Notes: a model not told the origin generated them from the sequence alone. A DNA stretch of 64,000 nt from Paraclostridium tenue (GCF_039521565.1 NZ_BAAACP010000005.1:105066-169065), one strand, 5' to 3'. Positions 51,108 to 60,465 are shown, counted from the first letter of the stretch. Program-made: numbers and translations.

Positions 51108-52838
51108 CTAACTTGGTAATATAAAAGTGATCTTAGTTCCTTCACCTTTAGTGCTATCTATTTTTAATCCATAATTTTGTCCATAATTTAATTGTATTCT
51201 TTCGTGTACGTTTATAACACCCACCCTGTTTACACTAGCTTCTTTATTTAATACATTTTTTAATTTTTCTTTAGACATACCTATTCCATTATCTTTTATA
51301 ACTATTTTTATGCCATCTTTATCCTTGTATCCAATTAAGCTTATTGAGCCTTTATTATTTTCTTTTTCCATACTATATAAAATAGCATTTTCTATAATTG
51401 GCTGTAGTATAAAAGATGGAACTTTAAAATCTTTTATATTATCACTTACTTCATAGGTTACTTCAAAACAATCAGGATATCTCATTTTCTGAAGTTCTAC
51501 ATAGTTTTTAATGTTTTCTAACTCTTCTTCTAAACTAATCATTTCACTAGCTTTTGGTAATATACTTCTAAGTAATTTAGTAAATCTATAAAGCATTTCT
51601 TCTGCTATTTCTGTTTTATTCATAGAAACTAAAAACCTTATACCACTTAACGTATTATATAAAAAATGTGGATTTATTTGAGCTTGTAAAAAACTTAGTT
51701 CTGCTACTCTTTTTTGTTTTTCGTACTTTTTTATATTTTCTATAGATGAATCTAACCAACTTACCATACTATTAAAAGACGATTGTAGTTTTCCTATTTC
51801 ATCACTTCTATCTACATTTACCTTAGCCTTTAGATTCCCACTCATAACTTCATCCATTTTATTTTTCATATTCAAAATTGGATTTGTTATCCATAATGAT
51901 ATTTTATAGGTAATTATTAAAGCTGGAATACTTATTAATGCAATTATAAAAAATGTACTTTGAGCTATTTTATTTGATACTTCTGTCATCATATTTGAAG
52001 GTATCTCTTGAATTATACTCCATCCATATTCATCAATATTAGATACTATTTTTATATTTTCACCAAAAACATCACTTGTTTTATTTTGCTTTATAACCTT
52101 TTCATAATTGCTACCTATTAGTCTTTTATCTCTACTAGATATTATCTTTTTATTAGAGTCAACTATATAAATAGAAGTTCCTTCATCTATCATATCTGAA
52201 TATCTATCATAAAGCATTGTTTCACTTATATCCATTATTAATATACCTAATGTTTCATTAGTTATTAAATCCTTTATAACCCTACCCATTTTAAAGATAT
52301 TTTTATAAGGACCTATACCATTTTCATCCTTATATGTATTTATAAGCACAGTCTTTCCATTTGCTTTTAGAATTTTTTCATACCATTTTTCATTTTTTAT
52401 ATTTTGCATATCATACTTACTTTTAGAGTATGTACTGTATGTCAAACCGTTTTCTCCTATAATATATAACTCTGGTTTCATATTGAATTTTCCATACTTA
52501 AATACTTGGTCCATAAGTAATGCTTCTACATAAGAGTCATTTTCTTTAGTTTTTCTTTCATGAAAAGAAAGTTTTTCTTTTGGAGTTGATAATATCTTTA
52601 TTAATTTGCTATCTACAATAATATTATTTCCTATACTTTCTACATTTGATAGCAATATAGAAATATTATTGGCTACTTCATCTAAAACTTGACTTCTCAT
52701 ACCATGTATTTCTTCTTTTATTATTTCATTGCTATCATTTATAACCCAGGTACTAATAATTCCTGTTATCAAAACTATTAGTACAAATATTAGTAAGAAC
52801 AGTTTAAATGTGATAGTATTTGTCTTTATATTTATCAT
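51108..52838 (-). CDS. Sensor histidine kinase, YesM type
   Basis: A 576-residue membrane kinase. TM1 (about 12-32) and TM2 (about 290-312) enclose an extracellular dCACHE-like sensor (residues 33-288, with LYIIGENGLTYSTYS and IYIVDSNKKIISSRD). A HAMP domain follows (about 313-365), then the LytS/YesM-type His-kinase core with QAQINPHFLYNTL and a C-terminal ATPase domain (FILQPIIENAILYS, IKDNGIGM). Paired with the AraC-type regulator. The start ATG directly follows AAAGG, a tight spacing, but no better start is visible. Confidence 0.94.
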   Translation of the reverse strand: MINIKTNTITFKLFLLIFVLIVLITGIISTWVINDSNEIIKEEIHGMRSQVLDEVANNISILLSNVESIGNNIIVDSKLIKILSTPKEKLSFHERKTKENDSYVEALLMDQVFKYGKFNMKPELYIIGENGLTYSTYSKSKYDMQNIKNEKWYEKILKANGKTVLINTYKDENGIGPYKNIFKMGRVIKDLITNETLGILIMDISETMLYDRYSDMIDEGTSIYIVDSNKKIISSRDKRLIGSNYEKVIKQNKTSDVFGENIKIVSNIDEYGWSIIQEIPSNMMTEVSNKIAQSTFFIIALISIPALIITYKISLWITNPILNMKNKMDEVMSGNLKAKVNVDRSDEIGKLQSSFNSMVSWLDSSIENIKKYEKQKRVAELSFLQAQINPHFLYNTLSGIRFLVSMNKTEIAEEMLYRFTKLLRSILPKASEMISLEEELENIKNYVELQKMRYPDCFEVTYEVSDNIKDFKVPSFILQPIIENAILYSMEKENNKGSISLIGYKDKDGIKIVIKDNGIGMSKEKLKNVLNKEASVNRVGVINVHERIQLNYGQNYGLKIDSTKGEGTKITFILPS

Positions 52839-52928
52839 CCTTTCTTACTTAGATTTCCAACTAATAAGTTTAACCTATATAAATTATTAAATCAATATAT
52901 ACGATTATAATTTGATACTAATAAATAA

Positions 52929-52962
52929 AAAAGATGAGTGTCATTTAGACATCTCATCTTTA
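52929..52962 (-). terminator. Terminator after the acetyltransferase gene
   Basis: AAAGATGAG-TGTC and GACA-TCTCATCTTT with a one-base bulge, followed by T-rich minus-strand sequence. Confidence 0.75.
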
Positions 52963-52975
52963 ATTAAAATTATAT

Positions 52976-53419
52976 TTATAAATCTTTTTTTAGATACACC
53001 ATATCTATAAGTTTGACTCCATCTTCAAAAATCTCATGATCATAATTATCTATAAAAAAATTTTCAATCCTATGAGAAATCTTAAATCCACAGTGTTTAT
53101 AAAATCCAATAGTTACCTGACTATCTCCGGTTCCAACAAACATGATTTTTCCTTTATCTTTATAGTAGTTTAATATATATTTTATTAAATAACTCCCATA
53201 TCCCCTTCCTTGATAATTTTTATAAGTTGCTAAGTTTTTAAGCTCATATATATCTTTATCTTCTTTGGTTACTACGCAAATACTTCTTAACTTGTTATCA
53301 TATAAAGCAAATAAATCTCCTCTGTCTAAATACCTATCAATCATATCTTCCTGCTCATCTGCTAATAGTAGTAAATCTAGAAATCTTTTTTTATCCTCTA
53401 AAATTTTTTTAACTTCCAT
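52976..53419 (-). CDS. GNAT-family N-acetyltransferase
   Basis: A 147-residue acetyl-CoA-dependent acetyltransferase. The coenzyme-A loop is YQGRGYGSYLIKYI (about residues 78-91) after the strand ELKNLATYKN, and the C-terminal FYKHCGFKISHRIENFF is the usual motif B end; a signature bulge in IMFVGTGD is also present. The start at 53419 follows GGGGG by six bases. Substrate unknown; such genes are common in Firmicutes. Monocistronic. Confidence 0.88.
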   Translation of the reverse strand: MEVKKILEDKKRFLDLLLLADEQEDMIDRYLDRGDLFALYDNKLRSICVVTKEDKDIYELKNLATYKNYQGRGYGSYLIKYILNYYKDKGKIMFVGTGDSQVTIGFYKHCGFKISHRIENFFIDNYDHEIFEDGVKLIDMVYLKKDL

Positions 53420-53536
53420 TTTATCCCCCAATTTTCTACACATAAAAACCTTTTTTATAATAATAAATATCTGTTAAATTTCTCTTTTATTTATATAATA
53501 TTATATCATTGTTATTTATTAAATTTTCATATAAAA

Positions 53537-53572
53537 ACAAGCACAGTAAAATTTTTCAAACTACTATGCTTA
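53537..53572 (-). terminator. Terminator after the NlpC/P60 gene
   Basis: On the minus strand AAGCA-AGTA and TACT-TGCTT pair around a T/A-rich loop, followed by GTTTTTAT. Confidence 0.7.
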
Positions 53573-53611
53573 TTTTCTTATCTTGTAATTTATATTTAAT
53601 TATTAACCAAC

Positions 53612-54367
53612 CTATGGTCTTCTAGCTCCTCTGTAATGAGTTTGATAATATCCTGTTAATTTAGATTTTTTAATTCCATCCTTTTCATTAGCTGCATGTA
53701 TAAATTCATTATTCCCAACATACATCCCAACATGACTTACTCTACCTTTGCCCATAGTATCGAAAAATACTAAGTCTCCTACCTGTAAGTTTTCTTTATT
53801 AACAGCTTGTCCAAACTTACTTTGTTCATATGAAGTCCTTGGTATATTTTTTCCTAAAGCATTTTTATAAACATATTGAACTAATCCTGAACAGTCAAAT
53901 GTATTTGGTCCAGTAGCTCCCCATACATACTTGTTTCCTACTTTACTTTCTAATAACTTAACTGCATTATCCATTTTATTAGATGATTTTTTAGTAGTAT
54001 CTACAATATTTTCTATATTTTCTTTAATTGTATTTACTACTTTAGATTCTTTAGGTTTACTTTCAGTTATATTTATTTTTTTAGTTGCTTCAGTTTTATT
54101 TTCATCTATATTTGATAAATTAGGAATTTCATTTGTATTTAATTTATTACTATTTATAGAACTTAATAATGTATCTAAAGTTTCCAAACTTCCTTGATAG
54201 TTATGATTACATTGGCATGTTTTTGTAGAATTGACTAATCCACCTAATGCGTCTTGTAATATAAAATCAAATATATCTGATTGATTATTTGAATAATTTT
54301 TATTATTTGAGTTAACTTGACTAATAGCATTTAAAAGTTTAATCGTTACTATTTGATTGATATCCAT
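53612..54367 (-). CDS. NlpC/P60-family cell-wall hydrolase without signal peptide
   Basis: A 251-residue protein. Residues 135-251 are the NlpC/P60 domain with catalytic Cys in TFDCSGLVQYVY, His in VSHVGMYVG and the third polar residue His in FIHAAN. It cleaves gamma-D-glutamyl-diamino-acid bonds in peptidoglycan stems in known members. Residues 1-130 are Ser/Asn/Thr/Lys-rich and disordered-looking, with a CQCNH cluster (about residues 47-51). No signal peptide or membrane helix is visible, so how it reaches the wall is unclear. Start MDINQ follows GGGAG. Confidence 0.86.
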   Translation of the reverse strand: MDINQIVTIKLLNAISQVNSNNKNYSNNQSDIFDFILQDALGGLVNSTKTCQCNHNYQGSLETLDTLLSSINSNKLNTNEIPNLSNIDENKTEATKKINITESKPKESKVVNTIKENIENIVDTTKKSSNKMDNAVKLLESKVGNKYVWGATGPNTFDCSGLVQYVYKNALGKNIPRTSYEQSKFGQAVNKENLQVGDLVFFDTMGKGRVSHVGMYVGNNEFIHAANEKDGIKKSKLTGYYQTHYRGARRP

Positions 54368-54416
54368 ATTAAATCTCCCTTGTTTTGTAATTACTTATAA
54401 TGAAAATTTAAAATAA

Positions 54417-54443
54417 AAAACCGTATATTAAATAATACGGTTA
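54417..54443. terminator. Short hairpin upstream of the NlpC/P60 gene
   Basis: AACCGTAT (54419-54426) and ATACGGTT (54435-54442). It lies beyond the 5' end of the NlpC/P60 gene and before the ClC terminator; its role is unclear. Confidence 0.35.
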
Positions 54444-54535
54444 TATATTAAATATATTTAGGTTTTTTTATGATATTGTAATAGGTTTAATTAAAACTTT
54501 CTTAAAATACTTGTAAATGTTAAATTATTTTTCAT

Positions 54536-54570
54536 AAAAAAGAGAGAGTTTAATTACTCTCTCTTTTTTA
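54536..54570 (-). terminator. Terminator after the ClC gene
   Basis: AAAGAGAGAGT / ACTCTCTCTTT stem with TTAATT loop and T-run. Confidence 0.9.
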
Positions 54571-54583
54571 TAAATATGTACAA

Positions 54584-55918
54584 TTAATTATTACTCATTT
54601 CTAAATTTTTCTTTACTCTTATCTTATTTTCTAATAAAGAATCATAAATAGGAGGACAATTAAGTAAATTAGCTACCATATATGAAACTGCACAAACAAC
54701 TATAACTGGTCCTAACTGTGAAATTGATCCACTCATCTCACAAACTAATATAAATCCAGTAATAGGAGCTCTTACTACTGCTGAAAACATGCCAGCCATA
54801 GATAAAAGAATAAAATTATTTATAAGCGATGGCTCTACTCCAATCATAAATATTGAAATCTTAGCATAAATTAATCCAACTAAACCACCTAAAGTTAAAA
54901 TAGGGAATAATATTCCTCCAGGAGTTCCTGGAGCAAAACTTATAAGTGAAAATATGTACTTGCCTATTAATAATATAATAGCTAGCTTAATAGCAACTCC
55001 ACTTCCAAGAATACTATTTATAAGTTTATCTCCGCCACCTAAAACTTGTGGTAAAAACATACCAAATATAATAGCAAACATAAAAGGTATAATCATTTTA
55101 TATCTTGAACTAATTTTTAGTTTTCCATAAATATCTATAGTTTTAAGTAAGCCTTTATTATATATAACTCCACATAGTCCAATTATTATTCCAAGTAATA
55201 TTAAAACTAAATAATACTTAGGTGGCATATTTAATAACTTTTTTACACTTAAAGTATATTTTTGTCCAAAAAATATCCATGTCACTAAATCAGAAGTTAC
55301 ACAAGAAAAAACTGCAGTTAAAAATAGCATCGGAGAAAAACTTTTATGTACTTCTTCTAAAACAAACATAACGCCAGCAAATGGAGCATTAAATGCAGCA
55401 GCAAGCCCTGCTCCTGCTCCACTTGAATATAAATAAATTTGTTCCTTTTTTGATATTCTTAATTTTTCTGAAAAACCATGTGCAAAGCTAGCTCCAAGTT
55501 GAATTGAAGGTCCTTCTATACCAAGAGATAACCCAGCACCCATAGCTAAAACCCCATTTACAAATTTACTTAATAAAATTTTAAAAGAATGTAGTATATT
55601 TAATTTTCCTTTTAAATATCCTTCAATTTGTGGAATACCACTTCCTGATATCATAGGATTTTTCTCAAGCGAATATCCTACTATATATCCAATTGTAGCA
55701 AATACTAATATTCCTAAAATTATGTATATATAATGATTTGTCATGAAGTTATATGCATTTAAGCTAATTTGACCTGCATAATTTGAGCATAATCTATACA
55801 AGGAAACTATAAACCCAGCAACTGCCCCGACTATAATGCTTTTCAAAACAAGCTTTATCTTAGAACATTCTAAGCCATTATCTTCATTGTTTATAATATT
55901 GTTTTTTAATTTATTCAT
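54584..55918 (-). CDS. ClC-family chloride/proton exchange transporter
   Basis: A 444-residue integral membrane protein with the double-repeat ClC fold. Selectivity motifs are clear: GSGIPQIEG (GSGIP), GIEGPSIQ (GxEGP, with the external gating Glu), APGTPGGILFPIL (GxFxP-like region) and a Tyr late in the sequence. There are no C-terminal CBS domains. The gate Glu suggests a Cl-/H+ exchanger rather than a channel. May act in acid or osmotic handling. Monocistronic. Confidence 0.94.
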   Translation of the reverse strand: MNKLKNNIINNEDNGLECSKIKLVLKSIIVGAVAGFIVSLYRLCSNYAGQISLNAYNFMTNHYIYIILGILVFATIGYIVGYSLEKNPMISGSGIPQIEGYLKGKLNILHSFKILLSKFVNGVLAMGAGLSLGIEGPSIQLGASFAHGFSEKLRISKKEQIYLYSSGAGAGLAAAFNAPFAGVMFVLEEVHKSFSPMLFLTAVFSCVTSDLVTWIFFGQKYTLSVKKLLNMPPKYYLVLILLGIIIGLCGVIYNKGLLKTIDIYGKLKISSRYKMIIPFMFAIIFGMFLPQVLGGGDKLINSILGSGVAIKLAIILLIGKYIFSLISFAPGTPGGILFPILTLGGLVGLIYAKISIFMIGVEPSLINNFILLSMAGMFSAVVRAPITGFILVCEMSGSISQLGPVIVVCAVSYMVANLLNCPPIYDSLLENKIRVKKNLEMSNN

Positions 55919-55978
55919 TTTATCACCTCACAATACTATTACCCCAATTAAATAATTAATTAACTTATAAAATTAAAT

Positions 55979-56416
55979 TCATTTCTCTTTAGGTAAAAAA
56001 TAACTTTCTTCATTATCTAAATTTAATTTAATCATATAAGAGCAATGAGCATTAGCTGTTTTAAATCCCATATTTTTGTAGAAATTCTCTTTATCAGGAG
56101 TAGCTAAATACACTGTTCTAACATTCATAGTACTATGATTTAATAATTTATCTATAATATTTCTTCCTATAGATTGTTTTCTATAACTTGGATGTACTAA
56201 TACATCAATAATAGTTGCCCATCTAACTTCATCACTTAAACCTCTAGCCATTCCTATTAATTTGTCTTCATCCCAAGCAGTTATTATACAAGATGATTTT
56301 TCTAAAATTCTTTCCCAGTCTTTTGTATTATCATTTACTTTCCAAGTTGCATATCTGCAATAAAAATTTTTAATCTTATTTACATCAATATCCTTAGAAT
56401 CAGAAAATTTAATCAT
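55979..56416 (-). CDS. GNAT-family N-acetyltransferase
   Basis: A 145-residue acetyltransferase. Key blocks: WDEDKLIGMARGLSDEVRWATIIDVLVHPSYRKQSIGRNIIDKL (given here as the strand-to-CoA loop: VLVHPSYRK, SIGRNIIDKL) and the end NFYKNMGFKTANAHCSYMI. The CoA loop QSIGRNI is a slightly degenerate Q/RxxGxG/A form. Substrate unknown. It is about 60 nt upstream of the ClC gene on the same strand. Confidence 0.88.
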   Translation of the reverse strand: MIKFSDSKDIDVNKIKNFYCRYATWKVNDNTKDWERILEKSSCIITAWDEDKLIGMARGLSDEVRWATIIDVLVHPSYRKQSIGRNIIDKLLNHSTMNVRTVYLATPDKENFYKNMGFKTANAHCSYMIKLNLDNEESYFLPKEK

Positions 56417-56642
56417 AATCTACTCCTTTATTATATTTTTTTAATATTTCCAATAAAAATTTGCAAGTATAATTTTTATTTTTACCTTTTTTTATTTTTA
56501 TGATTATTTAAACTCATTATAGAACGATACATAGTATAAGTTTTTCATAATTTAAATATATTTAAGTTATATTCTTATTTAAATTTAGATATAATTATCA
56601 TAAAACTTTTTAATATTGTTAATTACATAAGGGGGGTATAAA

Positions 56643-57426
56643 ATGAATAATATAGTTAAAGATTATTATAATGAAAATGCCAAAAGAGAATTTAATAGAT
56701 TATCTAATCCATATAGTATAATTGAATTTAAAACAACACTTGCTATGATGGATAAATACTTAAAAAAATCAGGTAAAGTACTTGATATAGGCTGTGGACC
56801 TGGCAGATATTCTATAGAATTATTAAAAAAAGGATATAATGTAACTTTGTATGATATATCAGAAAAAGAACTTAATTTAGCTAAATCTAAAAGCAGACAA
56901 TTACATATGTGGAGATTGTAGTGACTTAAGTCAATTTAAAGATAATAGTTTCGATATAATTTTATTAATGGGACCAATATATCATATACAAGATAAAAAC
57001 TTTAGATTAAATATACTTAATGATATTAAACGTATTTTAAAACAAAATGGACTTTGTATGATTTCATATTTAAATGGATTGTGAATTCTTAAAGCTGCAA
57101 TTCATGAATGCAGTTTAGAATTTGAAAATATAATTAATATAGAAAGATTATTTTCATCACAAGCTTGGAGTAACGAAGAATCCTTTACTGAAACATACTT
57201 ATCCATACCATCTGATTCAATTAATGAAATAAAAAGCGTTGGCTTAAATATAGTAACATACTTTGGAGCAGAAAGTTTTGCCTCTGGTATTCATTATGAT
57301 GTTACAAGAATGTCTGAATATGAAAAAAAAGCTTATGAAAATCTAATTCAAATTTGTATAAAAACATGTGAAATGAAAGAATATAAAGACGCTACAGAAC
57401 ATACTCATTTTATAGTCTCTAAATAG
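56643..57426 (+). pseudogene. Class I SAM-dependent methyltransferase with frameshift and nonsense codon
   Basis: The start (GGGGGG before ATG at 56643) and first 83 codons are good: VLDIGCGPGRYSIELLKKGY is motif I. In the A-run at 56889-56892 one extra A shifts the frame; homologous sequence continues at +1 as ADNYICGDCSDLSQF, then LLMGPIYHI. A TGA at 57082-57084 (SYLNGL-stop-ILKAAIHE) is a second lesion in that frame, which then runs to TAG at 57424. The intact protein would be about 260 residues. Both lesions need repair, so the gene is likely dead unless the sequence is wrong. Confidence 0.82.
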
Positions 57427-57616
57427 TTAAATATAACTATACTTATAATCACGTATGATGTAGATTTAGCTAGAAAGATTTGAGATAAAATAATAAATAT
57501 TAGATATAGTTTCGTAGATATCATAATAATTTAAATTCAATTATTAAATTTTAAAGGATATATTAATGATTAGTATAATATAGTATTAATTGGATTTAGT
57601 TTAAGGGGGGGTTATT

Positions 57617-57718
57617 ATGATATATATCTTTTTATTTCTACTTTTACTATTTTATATTTATGCTATAATAAATGAAAATTTAATATTAAAATACGAGGCA
57701 GATGATTCTAATTATTAA
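57617..57718 (+). CDS. 33-residue membrane peptide
   Basis: A short gene with an excellent ribosome site (AAGGGGGGG seven bases before ATG) coding one hydrophobic helix (residues 2-18) and a charged tail ending EADDSNY. A strong bidirectional terminator follows. No family; it sits beside the orphan AgrC-like kinase but lacks the central Cys or Ser and the acidic tail expected of an AgrD precursor. Confidence 0.55.
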   Translation: MIYIFLFLLLLFYIYAIINENLILKYEADDSNY

Positions 57719-57724
57719 TAAATT

Positions 57725-57762
57725 AAAGACTATATTTTAGAGTATTCTAAAATATAGTCTTT
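57725..57762. terminator. Bidirectional terminator
   Basis: AAAGACTATATTTTAGA / TCTAAAATATAGTCTTT 17-bp stem between convergent genes. Confidence 0.92.
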
Positions 57763-57777
57763 CTTTCACATACTAAA

Positions 57778-59079
57778 TTATTCTTTATTAATCGGTATTT
57801 GAATGTAAAATTCAGTTTCCAAATCATCACTATCTACGTCTATCATACATTTATATGATTCTAATAATTTTTTAATAGAATATAATCCATAACCTCTGCC
57901 TTCGGATTTAGAAGAATATCCAAGTTCAAATATTTTTTTTGTATCTACTATTTTAGAACCATTATTTTTAATTGATATATTATGGTAATTTTCACATTTA
58001 TATATATCAATATGTACATATTTATAGTCTTTTTCATAAGTTTTAAGTTCATCAATTGCATTATCTATTATATTTAAAAGTATAGAACTCACCTCAGAAT
58101 CTGATAACTCTATATCATCTAATAAACTATCTATACATGCCGTTAAATCTATACTATACCTTGAAGCTCTTAATTTTTTTGTATTTAGTATAGCATCTAT
58201 ATAATGATTTCCAGTTACAAAATCTATATCTACATTGTTATCATAATCTGCCATTCCTAATATATACCTTTTTGCATCTTCTATCTTTCCACTTGACATT
58301 TGCATTAATATTATTTGTAAATGATTCATATAATCATGTTTTTGTATCCTTAATGCATTTACACTATCTTCCATTTGCTTAAGACTTTTTTCCATCAAAT
58401 TCTTTTCTAATTCATTTAATACTTTTCTTTTATCATAATTTATTAAAGTAATAATTAGTACTATTAATATAAAAATAAATGAAAGCCCTACAAATATTCT
58501 CATAAATATTTCTACATTATAATGCATTTCACTTATACTATATATTAATAAAATTAAAATTCCTATTATAGCCATTATTAATATACTTATGTAAAAAAGT
58601 ATTTGCTGTGTATATTTATTTTTGATAGATATATTTCTTAAATCTAGCATTTTAATAAAATACTTATATTTTACTAACTTCATTATAATAAACATAAATA
58701 ATAACGATAAATAACATGATAAACTTTTTAATATACTATTATCTAATATTGATTGAAGATTTATACCCATAAAATTTATCAAAGTAATAGTCATTACTTC
58801 AGTTAATATCTTAATTCCCAATATTATCGCTGTTAAAATAAAACAACGTACTATTTTAACTTTTGAAAATATATGAAGTATAATAGCAATAGAAATATAT
58901 AAAAATAAACTGCTAATTCCTAATGGTAATGTATTTTTTAAAAAGTATATTACTAATAAATATGTTAATATCATATAAATTATATTTTTACGCTTTATAT
59001 TATTTAAAGCCATACTTGCTGATGAAAAAATAGCTATAGCTTCAGGTATACCCATAAAAATCAGATCTGATATACTTAT
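57778..59079 (-). CDS. Orphan AgrC-like sensor histidine kinase (GHKL type)
   Basis: A kinase of about 433 residues: six to seven N-terminal helices (to about residue 220), a coiled linker, the H-box QKHDYMNHLQIIL, and a GHKL ATPase domain with LLNIIDNAIDEL (N-box), IKNNGSK and GRGYGLYSIKKLL. This is the AgrC layout, which senses peptide pheromones. The first ATG is at 59055, 33 nt from the only good ribosome site (AGGGGG, 59094-59089). The expected N-terminus (SISDLIFMGIPEA) continues upstream in frame, where only ATT (59085) and ATA (59079) lie near that site. A non-AUG start or start-codon loss is therefore suspected. No AgrB, AgrD or response regulator is nearby. Confidence 0.75.
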   Translation of the reverse strand: MSISDLIFMGIPEAIAIFSSASMALNNIKRKNIIYMILTYLLVIYFLKNTLPLGISSLFLYISIAIILHIFSKVKIVRCFILTAIILGIKILTEVMTITLINFMGINLQSILDNSILKSLSCYLSLLFMFIIMKLVKYKYFIKMLDLRNISIKNKYTQQILFYISILIMAIIGILILLIYSISEMHYNVEIFMRIFVGLSFIFILIVLIITLINYDKRKVLNELEKNLMEKSLKQMEDSVNALRIQKHDYMNHLQIILMQMSSGKIEDAKRYILGMADYDNNVDIDFVTGNHYIDAILNTKKLRASRYSIDLTACIDSLLDDIELSDSEVSSILLNIIDNAIDELKTYEKDYKYVHIDIYKCENYHNISIKNNGSKIVDTKKIFELGYSSKSEGRGYGLYSIKKLLESYKCMIDVDSDDLETEFYIQIPINKE

Positions 59080-59224
59080 TTTAATCGTCCCCCTTACCCT
59101 TTATACTTTTTTGTTTGCGTTTTTTTATATTAACATATTTGTATATATTTTTCTATATTTCGACATAAATTTTACTTTAAACTTTCATACAAAATACTAG
59201 AAATAAAATGTAAAAATTACAATA

Positions 59225-59257
59225 AAAAAAGATTTGAGATAACTCAAATCTTTTTAT
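59225..59257 (-). terminator. Terminator after the second nucleoside transporter gene
   Basis: AAAAAAGATTTGAG / CTCAAATCTTTTT stem with ATAA loop, ahead of the stop at 59269. Confidence 0.9.
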
Positions 59258-59268
59258 TTCAACTAAAA

Positions 59269-60465
59269 TTAGAATAATAATACTAATCCTACTATCATAG
59301 CTGATAATGTACTAACTAAAAATCCACCTATCATACCTTTAAAAGCTATGTTAGATATTTCCGTTCTTCTTTCTGGACAGAATACTGATATACCTGATAT
59401 ACATATACCTATACTTGATATATTTGCAAATCCAGCTAAAGAAATTGACATAACTAAAGCACTTCTAGGGTCAAGAGATTTTATTATAGCTCCTAAATCT
59501 CCAAATGCAATAAATTCATTAAGCACTATCTTAGTACCTAATAATTCTCCAGCTTTTAATACATTTGATGGATCAAGACCCATTAAGAATCCAAGTGGTG
59601 CAAATACATAAGATAGTATTTGTTGTAATGATAATCCTATTACTCCTAATGCCCCATTAACTAATGCAACTAATCCCGTTATAGCAATTAATGCAGCACC
59701 TATACCAAATGCCATTTGCATACCATTAGTAGCACCCTCTGATATAGCTGACATTATATTTGTATGAGCACCCTTTCTATCCATAACAACATTTTCAACA
59801 ACCTCTTCTTGTTGAGTCTCAGGTATTAATAACTTAGAAACCATTATACTACTTAATGGAACTAATGCCCCTGCTATAAGTAAGTATTCCATAGGTATAC
59901 CCATTCCTACGTATCCCATTAAAACTGTAGCTGACATACTTCCCATACCAGATATTAAAACTAGCATAAGTTCACTTGTAGTCATTACATGTAAATACTT
60001 ACTTACAAGTATTGGAGATTCTGTTTGACCTAAAAACATATTTGCAACAGCAACAAAACTTTCTACATTACTAGTTCCTAAAACTTTTTGTATTGCTCCA
60101 CCTATTATTTTAACTACAAAGTTTATAACTCCTAAATAATAAAGAGCTGATACTAATGCTGCTATAAATACTATGTTTCCAAGTACTGATACAGCAAATA
60201 TCATTCCATTGCTAGTATTAGCTAATGGTCCAAATACAAAAGTTAAACCTTCTACTCCATAATTTAATACATTAGTTACAAAATCAGAAACTACCATTAC
60301 AATGTTTCTTCCTAAAGGAAACTTAACCAGGAAAAATGCAAGTACAAATTGGATTAGCAAAGCCTTTCCTATAAGTTTCTTATTTACCGACGATTTGTCA
60401 GTAGATACTAGGTAAAGCCCACCTAATAATACTATGATTCCTAAAATATTGAATATTATTGACAT
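59269..60465 (-). CDS. nupC: Concentrative nucleoside transporter (second copy)
   Basis: A 398-residue paralogue of the transporter at 46808-48091. The same blocks are present (NMFLGQTESPILV, SGMGSMSATVLMGYVG, KIVLNEFIAFGDLG, LAGFANISSIGICISGISVFCP), but the acidic loop between helices is only a few residues (EETQQEEVVENVV). The two copies diverge most in that loop and the N-terminal helices. Not next to a phosphorylase; likely different specificity or regulation. Monocistronic. Confidence 0.95.
   Translation of the reverse strand: MSIIFNILGIIVLLGGLYLVSTDKSSVNKKLIGKALLIQFVLAFFLVKFPLGRNIVMVVSDFVTNVLNYGVEGLTFVFGPLANTSNGMIFAVSVLGNIVFIAALVSALYYLGVINFVVKIIGGAIQKVLGTSNVESFVAVANMFLGQTESPILVSKYLHVMTTSELMLVLISGMGSMSATVLMGYVGMGIPMEYLLIAGALVPLSSIMVSKLLIPETQQEEVVENVVMDRKGAHTNIMSAISEGATNGMQMAFGIGAALIAITGLVALVNGALGVIGLSLQQILSYVFAPLGFLMGLDPSNVLKAGELLGTKIVLNEFIAFGDLGAIIKSLDPRSALVMSISLAGFANISSIGICISGISVFCPERRTEISNIAFKGMIGGFLVSTLSAMIVGLVLLF

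Noticed and set aside
57082..57084. TGA in the methyltransferase as selenocysteine
   Set aside because: The same gene also has a frameshift, no SECIS-like hairpin follows, and the position is not a conserved Cys.
57617..57718. 33-residue peptide as an AgrD signal precursor for the nearby AgrC-like kinase
   Set aside because: It lacks a central Cys/Ser and the conserved tail of AgrD, and no AgrB is present; listed only as a membrane peptide.
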